Shown here piece by piece: positions 29,023 to 37,544 of a stretch of 64,000 nt of DNA. The DNA lies in assembly GCF_024807945.1 (NCBI RefSeq), contig NZ_JANUFD010000016.1, forward strand, positions 146,716-210,715. Direction: 5' to 3'. Below the pieces are notes generated by a model, which was not told the DNA's origin, made no database searches, and saw only the letters and a list, made by a program, of their open reading frames with translations. Origin of the DNA: Pseudomonas sp. JUb42 (GTDB lineage Bacteria; Pseudomonadota; Gammaproteobacteria; Pseudomonadales; Pseudomonadaceae). The translations under genes were made by a program, and so were the position numbers. The first letter of the stretch is position 1, and each line of letters starts with the position of its first letter.

Positions 29023-29790
29023 ATGCTGTGGCCAACCACGTTGATCGGCGCAGGAACCGGTTTTGTCATTGCCAGTATCCCCGGTGCCCTGCTCGGTGCC
29101 TTGTTGGGGCAGGCGCTGGATCGTCGCCTTGAACTGCACAGCTGGGCGCATCTGCGCGCACGTTTGGGCGGCCGCCCGGTGCCGCGGGACGATGAACTGG
29201 TGTTCATTCTGCTCGGGCGCCTGGCCAAGAGTAATGGCCGGGTGCGCGACAGCCATATCTTGCTTGCACGCGTGGAAATGCGTCGCCTGGACCTGAGCGA
29301 ACCGGCTCAGCGCCGGGCCATTGCTGCGTTCAATCGCGGCAAGGACGGGCGCGACAAACTGCGCGGCTATCTGCGGCGTCTCAATACCCAGCCCCATGCT
29401 GCCGAGGGCCTGTTGCGCGCCTGTTGGCGCATGGCCTGGGCCGAGGGGCGACCGACGCGTGTCGAGCGTGACCTGATCATTCTGTGGGGCAAATGGCTTG
29501 GCTGGACGGCGGCGAAAGTCGAAGCGTTGTCTTCCGATTCCGACCCGCAAAAGCGTGCGCTACCGACCCGCGCCGAGGAGTATCAGCACGCTCTGATTCT
29601 GCTCGGCGTGACGACGGAGACTGAGCCGGCGCAGATCAAGCACGCCTATCGCCGCCTGCTCAGCCGCTACCATCCCGACAAGGTCGCCGGGGCCGGTGCC
29701 AATGAATTGCAGGTGCGCGACGCGACGGAAATCACCAGTGAACTGCATCACGCCTACAAGCTGGTGAAGGAGCGGCGCGGGTTTCGTTGA
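29023..29790 (+). CDS. djlA: DjlA-like J-domain co-chaperone with TerB domain
   Basis: A 255-residue protein. One N-terminal membrane segment (about 2-28, glycine-rich as in DjlA) is followed by a TerB-like helical domain (about 50-165) and a C-terminal J domain (about 188-250) with the HPD tripeptide in SRYHPDKVAGAG. J domains stimulate DnaK ATPase; DjlA is anchored in the inner membrane. ATG 29023 directly follows the murU stop with no gap, so it probably shares the amgK-murU transcript by translational coupling. Confidence 0.88.
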   Translation: MLWPTTLIGAGTGFVIASIPGALLGALLGQALDRRLELHSWAHLRARLGGRPVPRDDELVFILLGRLAKSNGRVRDSHILLARVEMRRLDLSEPAQRRAIAAFNRGKDGRDKLRGYLRRLNTQPHAAEGLLRACWRMAWAEGRPTRVERDLIILWGKWLGWTAAKVEALSSDSDPQKRALPTRAEEYQHALILLGVTTETEPAQIKHAYRRLLSRYHPDKVAGAGANELQVRDATEITSELHHAYKLVKERRGFR

Positions 29791-29817
29791 GAACGAGGTC
29801 TGGCCCGGTTGCTGTTC

Positions 29818-29893
29818 GTGGGAGCCGCCTTGGTAGCGCTCGCAATAGCGTCGGGGACTGTCCCGACGTCATCGCCAGCAAGCCGGCCCCCAC
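29818..29893. repeat. REP pair, GGCTTGCTGGCGAT-type arm
   Basis: A TGGGAGCCGCCTTGG arm at about 29819 and ATCGCCAGCAAGCCGGCCCCCAC at 29870-29892 flank an inner 7-bp inverted repeat CGTCGGG/CCCGACG. The left arm is degraded compared with the right. It lies between the convergent djlA and DUF3530 genes. Confidence 0.7.
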
Positions 29894-29922
29894 ATAACCT
29901 CATTCCAAATCGCCGATTCGGG

Positions 29923-30945
29923 TTACTTCGCCTCCAGCCACCCCCTGACCCGACGGAACATCTGTTCCTGCTCGGCAGCCTTGTTGCCGGGGATTGCGGT
30001 CAGCTGGATCTGGGTGAACGCGGAGCCCTTGACCCGTTTGCTCGCTTGCAGGCGGTCCTGGGCTGCGCGTTGCTCATTCGGCCAACCCTTGAAGACGAAG
30101 TCCGAGGTTTTCGCTTTCAGGGTCGGCACCAGCGCGGCGAGCAATGGCTTGGCGTCGACGGGTTCTCTGGCCGAGACCATGACGAAGTGCTGGACCAGCG
30201 GCGAAGGCTTCTCGCTGGTATAGCGGGCAGCCCAGTAGGCGCCGTTGCCGTGGCCGAGCAGGACGATGGTGCGCGCCTTGTTCTGTTGAGCAAAGGCGAT
30301 GGCGCTGTCGATGCGGGCAAAGATGCGATCGGCCGCAGCCTTTTCGCGCTCTTGTGCAGCAGCAGCTTTTGCGGCAGTGGCAGCGGCTTCTTTTTCCGCT
30401 GCGGCGGCGGCGCTGGCCTCGGTGGCTGCGGCATCCTTGGGTGCGTCTTTGGCCGGTTCTTTTTTCGCCGCTTCTTTTTTGTCCTTGTCGCCTGTGCTCG
30501 CCTCGCCAGTGGCAGCGTCCTCTTCACGAGGGTCGCTGCCATCGCTGAGGGCGTCAGGCAGGGTAATGCTCAGGCTGGCCCAACCGGCATCGGGGAGCTT
30601 GCGCCGCAGCGGGCCGACCGCTTCCGGCCAGTCGGCGGATTCGTCGGCACCGGGGACGATGACCACCGTGCCTTTCGGATCGTCCGTATTGGCCGGCTTC
30701 CACAAGGCGAGAAAATTATCGTCGCCCGCCTGCAGCTTTTGCAGGTCAGCCTGGGGCAGGCTGCGCTCAAGGGCGATGGCGTCTTCCTGGGTGCGCTGCA
30801 ACAGTGGCGCGTACTCGGGCGGTGGGGGCTCCTTGGCCTCGGCGGGCTTGGCCGGAGCGGGGTCCGCGGCCTGAACGGGCAGGGCACAAGGTAGTATCAG
30901 TGCCAGGCACAGCGCGGGAAACATTGCGCGATAGGTGTAAGACAT
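29923..30945 (-). CDS. DUF3530 family protein, alpha/beta-hydrolase-like without catalytic serine
   Basis: A 340-residue exported protein of unknown function in the PA0599 position. A signal peptide (cut after VQAA) precedes a hydrolase-like fold containing GTVVIVPGADESADWPEAVGPLRRKL. The nucleophile elbow reads GHGNGAYWA, with Asn where a hydrolase has Ser, so ordinary esterase activity is unlikely. Between the two halves is a low-complexity Ala/Lys/Glu insert (about residues 145-200). ATG 30945 gives the signal peptide and has GGA upstream; the frame is open to 31068. Divergent from the sensor kinase. Confidence 0.82.
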   Translation of the reverse strand: MSYTYRAMFPALCLALILPCALPVQAADPAPAKPAEAKEPPPPEYAPLLQRTQEDAIALERSLPQADLQKLQAGDDNFLALWKPANTDDPKGTVVIVPGADESADWPEAVGPLRRKLPDAGWASLSITLPDALSDGSDPREEDAATGEASTGDKDKKEAAKKEPAKDAPKDAAATEASAAAAAEKEAAATAAKAAAAQEREKAAADRIFARIDSAIAFAQQNKARTIVLLGHGNGAYWAARYTSEKPSPLVQHFVMVSAREPVDAKPLLAALVPTLKAKTSDFVFKGWPNEQRAAQDRLQASKRVKGSAFTQIQLTAIPGNKAAEQEQMFRRVRGWLEAK

Positions 30946-31052
30946 CGGATATTCCAAAGCCAGAAACGATCCCGGCAGCCTAATGGGTTGATCGGCATTT
31001 GTCAGGCGCAGACATGCATGACGCAGCCAGAGGAGCACGAGGGAGTGACACA

Positions 31053-33080
31053 TTGACCAGTTGTTCATTGCGCAATGGATTTATCGGCGGCCTGGCGCTG
31101 CTCTTGATGGCAGTGCTGTCGATGAGCCGTGCGCAGGCCGCGCCGGACGAAAGCGAGGTGGGTATCCAACTGAGCCAGGAGCAGCGCGAGTGGCTCAATC
31201 AGCGCAGCCAATTGCGCGTCGGCCTGGTGATGCAGGCGCCTTACGCACAGTTCGACCGACGTTTGCAGCAGTTGTCGGGTGCCAATGTCGATGTGATGAA
31301 CTGGCTGGAAAAAAGCCTGCGCACGGAATTGCTCTGGCGCAACTTCCCGGATCAGGCTGCCCTGGAGAAAGCCCTGGCCGAGGGCGCCATCGATATCGCC
31401 CCCGGCCTGACCCAGACCCCGGCCGGCTTGCGGCGCTGGGTGTTTTCCGACCCTTATCTGCGGATATCGCAACTGGTCGTCGGTGAGCGCGATGGCGCCG
31501 GCACCGTGGATCTGGAGAAGCTCGGTGATCAGTCCCGCGTGGCCGTGCGCATGCCCAGTGCGACCGCCGACTACCTGCGCAGCACCTATTCGCATCTAAA
31601 TTTGCAAGGCGTACCCCAGGAGCGTCAGGCCTTGCAGTTATTGCTCACCCAGCAAGCGCGTTATGCCGTGGTCGATGAGGCGCAGCTCAGCCGTTTGTCC
31701 CGTGAGCCGGAGTTTAGCGATCTGGCGGTGGTGGGGGACATCGGCTATCCGCAGCTGCTGCGGGTTGCGACGCGCAAGGACTGGCCGCAGTTGGCCGAAA
31801 TTGTTGCCGTGGCCCTGCGCGCCATTCCGGCCAGGGACCTGGATCAGTTGCACAACCGCTGGTTCCCGCTCAAGTATCCCCAGGCCAATACTTCGCCGGG
31901 GTTCTGGCAGAACATCAGCTTCCTGCTGCTGGTCTTGTTGCTGGCCTGCTTCACCATCGTCATCTGGCAGCGCCGCCAACAGCAGGAGCTGGAGCAGGCC
32001 TTGCTCAGCGCCCGTCATGACATCGCCCGCCGTCAACGTGGCGAGGAAGCCTTGCGCTTGGCGCAGTTTTCCATCGATCAGAGCACCCTGGGGATTCTCT
32101 GGGTCAACTGGGACAGTCACGTGCGCTATGCCAACCGGGCGGCGGAATCGATGCTGCGCTACGACGCTGGTGGCGCAGTGGATCGGCCGTTGATCGATTT
32201 CGAGCCGGGCCTGCATATGGATCGCTGGCTCAACCTATGGAACAGCGCCCGCTCCAGCGAAGACGCGCCGCTGAGTTTCGAGACCAACCTGACCTGCGCC
32301 GATGGCAGCATCCTGCCCGCCGACGTGTCGTTGAGCTTCCTGCGCTTTCGCGATGCGGAGTACCTGGTGGTATTCCTCAGCGACGTCAGCGACCGGCGCC
32401 GCGCCCATGAACAGTTGCGTGAGCTCTCGGCGCATCTGGAAAGCGTGCGCGAGGAAGAGAAGGCCCGCATCGCTCGGGAGGTTCACGACGAGTTGGGGCA
32501 GATGCTCACCGTACTCAAGCTGGAAACTTCGATGTGCGAGCTGGCCTATGCCGACCTCGACCCTGGCCTGCGTGATCGTCTCAACAGCATGAAGCGCTTG
32601 ATTGCCCAGCTATTCCAGTTGGTACGCGACGTCGCCACGGCCCTGCGTCCGCCGATTCTCGATGCGGGCATCGCCTCGGCCATCGAATGGCAGGCCCGGC
32701 GTTTTGAGTCACGCACGCAGATTCCCTGCCTGGTACAGGTGCCGGATAACCTGCCGACCCTCAGCGATGCCAGGGCCATTGGCATGTTCCGTATCCTTCA
32801 GGAGGCGCTGACCAATGTCATGCGCCATGCCCAGGCCCATACCGTGGAAGTCAGCCTGACCCTGGACAGCGAAAGCGGCCTGATGTGCATGACCATTTCC
32901 GACGACGGCCGCGGCTTCGTACCTGAACCAGGGCGCCCGGTTTCCTTCGGTCTGGTCGGCATGCGCGAGCGGGTTTTGATGCTTGGCGGACGATTGGAGC
33001 TGGACAGTGAGTCGGGGGAGGGCACAACCTTGCGCGCTTTTATTCCATTGGACCAAGTCACTGAGGAGTCGCAATCGTGA
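31053..33080 (+). CDS. agtS: Sensor histidine kinase AgtS-like (periplasmic SBP3-PAS-HisKA_3)
   Basis: A 675-residue inner-membrane sensor. Signal/membrane segment (about 8-28), a periplasmic solute-binding family-3 domain (about 40-275), a second membrane segment (about 287-310, FLLLVLLLACFTIVIW), a PAS domain (about 330-440) and a NarL-type kinase core. H478 in AREVHDELGQ is the phosphorylation site; the ATPase boxes are ISDDGRGF and GLVGMRERVLML. The start is TTG 31053, 7 nt after GGGAG; an upstream start at 30999 has no good site. By position it matches AgtS of P. aeruginosa, which senses 5-aminovalerate/GABA. Ligand specificity here is inferred. Confidence 0.9.
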   Translation: MTSCSLRNGFIGGLALLLMAVLSMSRAQAAPDESEVGIQLSQEQREWLNQRSQLRVGLVMQAPYAQFDRRLQQLSGANVDVMNWLEKSLRTELLWRNFPDQAALEKALAEGAIDIAPGLTQTPAGLRRWVFSDPYLRISQLVVGERDGAGTVDLEKLGDQSRVAVRMPSATADYLRSTYSHLNLQGVPQERQALQLLLTQQARYAVVDEAQLSRLSREPEFSDLAVVGDIGYPQLLRVATRKDWPQLAEIVAVALRAIPARDLDQLHNRWFPLKYPQANTSPGFWQNISFLLLVLLLACFTIVIWQRRQQQELEQALLSARHDIARRQRGEEALRLAQFSIDQSTLGILWVNWDSHVRYANRAAESMLRYDAGGAVDRPLIDFEPGLHMDRWLNLWNSARSSEDAPLSFETNLTCADGSILPADVSLSFLRFRDAEYLVVFLSDVSDRRRAHEQLRELSAHLESVREEEKARIAREVHDELGQMLTVLKLETSMCELAYADLDPGLRDRLNSMKRLIAQLFQLVRDVATALRPPILDAGIASAIEWQARRFESRTQIPCLVQVPDNLPTLSDARAIGMFRILQEALTNVMRHAQAHTVEVSLTLDSESGLMCMTISDDGRGFVPEPGRPVSFGLVGMRERVLMLGGRLELDSESGEGTTLRAFIPLDQVTEESQS

Positions 33081-33706
33081 TTCGCGTATTGGTAGCCGAA
33101 GACCACACCATCGTGCGCGAGGGGATCAAGCAATTGATCGGCCTGGCCAAGGACATGCTGGTGGTCGGCGAGGCCAGCAATGGTGAACAACTGCTCGACA
33201 CGCTGCGCCATATCGCCTGTGAGGTGGTGCTGTTGGATATCTCCATGCCGGGGGTCAATGGCCTGGAAGCGATCCCAAGGATCCGCGCGATGACCAATCC
33301 GCCAGCGATCCTGGTGTTGTCCATGCACGATGAAGCGCAGATGGCCGCGCGGGCGTTGAAGGTCGGCGCGGCAGGCTATGCCACCAAGGACAGCGACCCG
33401 GCCTTGCTGCTGACGGCGATTCGCCGGGTGGCCGGCGGTGGGCGTTATATCGACCCGGACCTGGCCGACCGCATGGTTTTCGAGGTCGGACTGACCGATA
33501 ACCGTCCGCTGCATTCGCTGTTGTCCGAGCGCGAGTTTTCGGTATTCGAGCGCCTGGCCCAGGGCGCCAACGTCAACGATATTGCTCAGCAGCTAGCCCT
33601 GAGCAGCAAGACCATCAGCACCCACAAGGCGCGGCTGATGCAGAAGATGAACCTCAATTCCCTGGCGGATCTGGTCAAGTACGCGGTTGAACACAAACTG
33701 TTGTGA
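33077..33706 (+). CDS. agtR: NarL/LuxR-family response regulator AgtR-like
   Basis: A 209-residue two-component regulator. The receiver domain (1-120) has acidic pocket residues VAEDH and phospho-acceptor D54 (VVLLDISMPG), the switch LSMHD and the lysine in ATKDSD. The C-terminal GerE-type helix-turn-helix (about 145-205) is LSEREFSVFERLAQGANVND through SSKTISTHK. Its GTG start overlaps the agtS stop by 4 nt, so kinase and regulator are co-translated. The likely target is the downstream transporter operon, in front of which a perfect palindrome is visible. Confidence 0.92.
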   Translation: MIRVLVAEDHTIVREGIKQLIGLAKDMLVVGEASNGEQLLDTLRHIACEVVLLDISMPGVNGLEAIPRIRAMTNPPAILVLSMHDEAQMAARALKVGAAGYATKDSDPALLLTAIRRVAGGGRYIDPDLADRMVFEVGLTDNRPLHSLLSEREFSVFERLAQGANVNDIAQQLALSSKTISTHKARLMQKMNLNSLADLVKYAVEHKLL

Positions 33707-33723
33707 TCCAAACGCGACATGCT

Positions 33724-33788
33724 TTCGCGGGCAAGCCTCGCTCCCACAGGCGACCTATAACCCTGTGGGAGCGAGGCTTGCCCGCGAA
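33724..33788. repeat. REPIN with perfect 26-bp arms, GAGGCTTGCCCGCGAA type
   Basis: Arms at 33724-33749 and 33763-33788 are exact inverse complements, with CTCCCACAG/CTGTGGGAG facing the centre. It lies 17 nt after the agtR stop and might also act as a transcript-stabilising or terminating hairpin. Confidence 0.95.
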
Positions 33789-33844
33789 GACGCCAGCACA
33801 GACAAAAACAATCTAAAAACCGACATACCTATCTCCGCCATCCG

Positions 33845-33862
33845 TGTAGGGCAATCCCTACA
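33845..33862. promoter_or_regulatory. 7-4-7 palindrome, candidate AgtR operator
   Basis: TGTAGGG (33845-33851) and CCCTACA (33856-33862) form a perfect inverted repeat about 105 bp before the transporter genes. A second perfect 6-3-6 repeat, AGCCTA/TAGGCT (33921-33935), lies closer to the start. NarL-type regulators bind such short inverted repeats. Structure is seen; the binding partner is inferred from the adjacent agtR. Confidence 0.5.
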
Positions 33863-33967
33863 AGCAACCTTCCAGAGTGCCTAGGCGAATCTCTCCTGCC
33901 CCCCGATTTGCGCGGCCTGCAGCCTAAACTAGGCTAGATCCACGCAGACAAAACAAAGGTGTGGGTA

Positions 33968-35092
33968 ATGAGCGACGTCGATACAAGCGCTGGGGCGAAA
34001 GATGTTCTGGTCAGCTTTCGTGGTGTGCAGAAGAGCTACGACGGCGAAGCCCTCATCGTCAAAGACCTCAATGTGGATATTCGCAAAGGCGAATTCCTCA
34101 CCCTGCTCGGGCCTTCGGGTTCCGGCAAGACCACCAGCCTGATGATGCTTGCCGGTTTCGAGACACCGACTGCCGGTGAGATCCTGCTCGAAGGCCGCTC
34201 CATCAACAACGTGCCGCCGCACAAGCGCGACATCGGCATGGTGTTCCAGAACTACGCACTGTTCCCGCACATGACCGTGGCCGAGAACCTGGCGTTCCCG
34301 CTGTCGGTACGTGGCCTGAACAAGACCGACGTCGGCGAGAAGGTCAAGCGCGCCCTGGACATGGTGCAACTGGGCAGCTTCGCCCATCGCTACCCGGCCC
34401 AGTTGTCCGGTGGTCAGCAGCAGCGTGTGGCCTTGGCCCGTGCACTGGTGTTCGAGCCGCAACTGGTGCTGATGGACGAACCCCTCGGCGCACTGGACAA
34501 GCAACTGCGCGAACACATGCAGATGGAAATCAAACATCTGCATCAGCGCCTGGGCGTGACCGTGGTCTACGTGACCCACGACCAGGGCGAAGCCCTGACC
34601 ATGTCCGACCGCGTAGCAGTGTTCCATCAGGGCGAAATCCAGCAGATTGCCCCGCCGCGCACCCTTTACGAAGAGCCGTGCAACACGTTCGTGGCCAACT
34701 TCATCGGTGAAAACAACCGTCTCAACGGTCGTCTGGTCAGCCAGAACGGCGATCGTTGCGTGATTGAGCTGGGCCGTGGCGAGAAGGTCGAGGCCCTGGC
34801 GGTCAATGTCGGTCGTGCCGGTGATCCGGTAACTCTATCGATTCGTCCGGAGCGCATCTGCATCAATGGCAAGAGCGAAAGCTGCGTGAATCGCTTCTCC
34901 GGCCGTGTCGCAGAATTCATCTATCTGGGCGACCACGTCCGCGTGCGCCTGGAAGTGGCGGGCAAAACCGATTTCTTCGTCAAGCAACCCATCGCCGAGC
35001 TGGATTCGGCCCTGAGCGTTGGCGATGTCGTACCGATTGGCTGGCAGGTCGAGCACGTTCGCGCGCTCGATCCCTTGCAAGAAGTGCAATAA
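33968..35092 (+). CDS. agtA: ABC transporter ATP-binding protein, AgtA-like (5-aminovalerate/GABA)
   Basis: A 374-residue ATPase of the polyamine/opine (PotA-like) import family. Walker A GPSGSGKTT, signature LSGGQQQRVALARAL, Walker B LVLMDEPLGALD and the switch histidine VTHDQGEAL are intact. A C-terminal TOBE domain (about 285-365) follows. ATG 33968 is favoured because AAGG lies 8 nt upstream; the frame opens 9 nt earlier. First gene of agtABCD. In PAO1, as I recall, an additional binding-protein gene (PA0602) precedes it; none is present here. Confidence 0.92.
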   Translation: MSDVDTSAGAKDVLVSFRGVQKSYDGEALIVKDLNVDIRKGEFLTLLGPSGSGKTTSLMMLAGFETPTAGEILLEGRSINNVPPHKRDIGMVFQNYALFPHMTVAENLAFPLSVRGLNKTDVGEKVKRALDMVQLGSFAHRYPAQLSGGQQQRVALARALVFEPQLVLMDEPLGALDKQLREHMQMEIKHLHQRLGVTVVYVTHDQGEALTMSDRVAVFHQGEIQQIAPPRTLYEEPCNTFVANFIGENNRLNGRLVSQNGDRCVIELGRGEKVEALAVNVGRAGDPVTLSIRPERICINGKSESCVNRFSGRVAEFIYLGDHVRVRLEVAGKTDFFVKQPIAELDSALSVGDVVPIGWQVEHVRALDPLQEVQ

Positions 35093-35156
35093 CCAAGAGG
35101 CGAACAGATCGCCCTCTCCCCATCGCGAAACCAACTGCTCGTGGAGTGAAGTACAA

Positions 35157-36191
35157 ATGCTAAGAACCATGAAACTCACCGCAATGACGCTGGGCATGAT
35201 GTGCGCGGCGCAAGCCATGGCAGCCGCCGATCTGACTGTTATTTCCTTCGGCGGTGCGAACAAGACTGCTCAGGAAAAAGCGTTCTACGCCCCGTGGGAA
35301 AAGGCCGGTAACGGCAAGATCATCGCTGGCGAATACAACGGTGAAATGGCCAAGGTCAAAACCATGGTCGACACCAAAAGCGTCTCCTGGGACCTGGTAG
35401 AAGTCGAATCCCCTGAACTGGCTCGCGGTTGCAGCGAAGACATGTTCGAAGAGATCGACCCGGCGATCCTCGGCAAGAAAGAAGACTACGTACCGGGTGC
35501 CATCCAGACCTGCGGCGTTGGTTTCTTCGTTTGGTCGACCGTGTTGGCTTACAACGCCGACAAATTGAAAACCGCACCGACCAGCTGGGCTGACTTCTGG
35601 AACGTCAAGGAATTCCCGGGCAAGCGTGGCCTGCGCAAAGGCGCCAAGTACACCCTGGAATTCGCCCTGATGGCCGACGGCGTTGCGCCGAAAGACGTCT
35701 ACAAAGTGCTGGCCAGCAAAGACGGCCAGGACCGCGCCTTCAAGAAACTGGATGAGCTCAAGCCGAACATCCAGTGGTGGGAAGCTGGCGCTCAGCCGCC
35801 GCAGTACCTGCAATCCGGTGACGTCGTGATGAGCTCGGCCTACAACGGTCGTATCGCGGCCGTGGCCAAGGAAAGCAACCTGAAAGTGGTGTGGACCGGT
35901 GGCGTCTACGACTTCGACTCCTGGGCCATTCCAAAGGGTTCGAAAAACGCGGCTGAAGCGAAGAAATTCCTCGCCTTCACCCTCGGCGCCGACCAGCAGA
36001 AGACCTACTCGGAAAACATCGCCTACGGCCCTGCCAACACCAAGGCTGTCAGCCTGTTGACCGCAGAAAACCAGGCGAACATGCCGACCAAGGCAGAAAA
36101 CATCGCCAACCAGGTGCAGCTTGACGTTGCCTTCTGGACCGATAACGGCGAGTCCCTTGAGCAGCGCTTCACTGCCTGGGCTGCCAAGTAA
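35157..36191 (+). CDS. agtB: Periplasmic substrate-binding protein, AgtB-like
   Basis: A 344-residue exported binding protein of the polyamine (PotD) type. A signal peptide of about 23 residues ends in AQAMAAA; the mature protein starts DLTVISFGGANKTAQEKAFY. Later segments WDLVEVESPEL, GVGFFVWSTVLAYN and DFDSWAIPKGSKNA are typical. ATG 35157 has GGAG 10 nt upstream; the longer frame from 35019 overlaps agtA and lacks a signal peptide. It would deliver 5-aminovalerate or GABA to AgtC/AgtD by analogy with P. aeruginosa; ligand not provable from sequence. Confidence 0.9.
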   Translation: MLRTMKLTAMTLGMMCAAQAMAAADLTVISFGGANKTAQEKAFYAPWEKAGNGKIIAGEYNGEMAKVKTMVDTKSVSWDLVEVESPELARGCSEDMFEEIDPAILGKKEDYVPGAIQTCGVGFFVWSTVLAYNADKLKTAPTSWADFWNVKEFPGKRGLRKGAKYTLEFALMADGVAPKDVYKVLASKDGQDRAFKKLDELKPNIQWWEAGAQPPQYLQSGDVVMSSAYNGRIAAVAKESNLKVVWTGGVYDFDSWAIPKGSKNAAEAKKFLAFTLGADQQKTYSENIAYGPANTKAVSLLTAENQANMPTKAENIANQVQLDVAFWTDNGESLEQRFTAWAAK

Positions 36192-36285
36192 TCAGCAGTT
36201 GAGTTAGATCCTGGGTGCGCTCCCTCCTGTAGCCGTCTGGCGCAGGAGGGCGCACATCCCTTGTTCAAAGATTTCGGAGTTCGCT

Positions 36286-37533
36286 ATGGCCACCGCCGTG
36301 CCCCTGACTGAAGGCGCCAGCCCCACCTTGAAGCAACGCCTGGCTCGCGCCGAGCGGGTCAACCGTTGGAAGGCCCAGGCCCTGATTGCACCCCTGGTCA
36401 TCTTCCTGCTGCTGGTGTTTCTGGTACCGATTGCAGCACTGCTCTTCAAGAGCGTGGGCAACCCGGAAGTCGTCAATGGCTTGCCGAACACCGTTGTCGA
36501 AGTGAAAAAATGGGATGGCAAAGGCTTGCCGTCCGAGCCGGTCTATAAAGCGCTGAGCGTGGACCTGGGCGAAGCCCGCAAAAACTCGACCCTGGGCGAA
36601 ACGTCCAAGCGTCTGAATATCGAGTTGGCAGGCTATCGCAGCCTGTTGACCAAAACCGCCCGTGCACTGCCGTTCAAGGAAGAGCCAGCGTCCTACAAGG
36701 AAGCCCTGGAAGCCCTCGACGAGCGTTGGGGCGATCCGGCGTACTGGCAGGCGATTCGCCGCAACACCAGTAGCGTCACTCCGTATTACCTGCTGGCTGC
36801 CGTTGACCACCGGATTGATGATCTGGGCGAAGTGGCCGCCGCGACCCCTGACCAGTCGATCTACCTGGACATCTTCGCCCGTACCTTCTGGATGGGACTG
36901 GTGATCACCGTGATCTGCCTGCTGTTGGCCTATCCGCTGGCCTACCTGCTGGCCAACCTGCCGGCACGGCAGAGCAACCTGCTGATGATCCTGGTGCTGT
37001 TACCGTTCTGGACCTCGATTCTGGTGCGGGTTGCCGCGTGGATCGTGCTGCTGCAATCCAGTGGCCTGATCAACAGTGCGCTGATGGCCATGGGCATCAT
37101 CGATAAGCCGCTGGAACTGGTGTTCAACCGGGTCGGCGTGTACATCTCCATGGTCCACATCATGCTGCCGTTCATGATCCTGCCGATCTACAGCGTGATG
37201 AAGAGCATTTCCCCGACTTACATGCGTGCCGCGATCTCGCTGGGTTGCCCGCCGTTCCGCAGCTTCTGGCGGGTGTACTTCCCGCAGACCTATGCCGGTG
37301 TCGGTGCCGGTTGCCTGTTGGTGTTCATCCTGGCCATTGGTTACTACATCACCCCTGCGCTGTTGGGCAGCCCGAACGATCAGATGGTCAGCTACTTCGT
37401 CGCGTTCTACACCAACACCAGTATCAACTGGGGTATGGCTACTGCGCTGGGCGGCCTGCTGTTACTGGCAACCATCGTGCTTTATCTGATCTATAGCTGG
37501 TTGGTCGGCGCCAGCCGCCTGCGTTTGAGCTGA
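36286..37533 (+). CDS. agtC: ABC transporter permease, AgtC-like, with large periplasmic insert
   Basis: A 415-residue inner-membrane permease. Membrane segment 1 spans about 32-54; then a hydrophilic stretch of about 140 residues (56-197) is predicted to lie in the periplasm before the five-segment permease core (from FWMGLVITVICLLLAYPLAYLL). The cytoplasmic coupling loop AAISLGCPPFRSFWRVYFP is the EAA motif. Most PotB-type permeases are near 280-310 residues, so the insert is the odd feature. It follows agtB by 94 bp and precedes agtD by 11 bp. Confidence 0.91.
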   Translation: MATAVPLTEGASPTLKQRLARAERVNRWKAQALIAPLVIFLLLVFLVPIAALLFKSVGNPEVVNGLPNTVVEVKKWDGKGLPSEPVYKALSVDLGEARKNSTLGETSKRLNIELAGYRSLLTKTARALPFKEEPASYKEALEALDERWGDPAYWQAIRRNTSSVTPYYLLAAVDHRIDDLGEVAAATPDQSIYLDIFARTFWMGLVITVICLLLAYPLAYLLANLPARQSNLLMILVLLPFWTSILVRVAAWIVLLQSSGLINSALMAMGIIDKPLELVFNRVGVYISMVHIMLPFMILPIYSVMKSISPTYMRAAISLGCPPFRSFWRVYFPQTYAGVGAGCLLVFILAIGYYITPALLGSPNDQMVSYFVAFYTNTSINWGMATALGGLLLLATIVLYLIYSWLVGASRLRLS

Positions 37534-37544
37534 GGAGAGTCACC

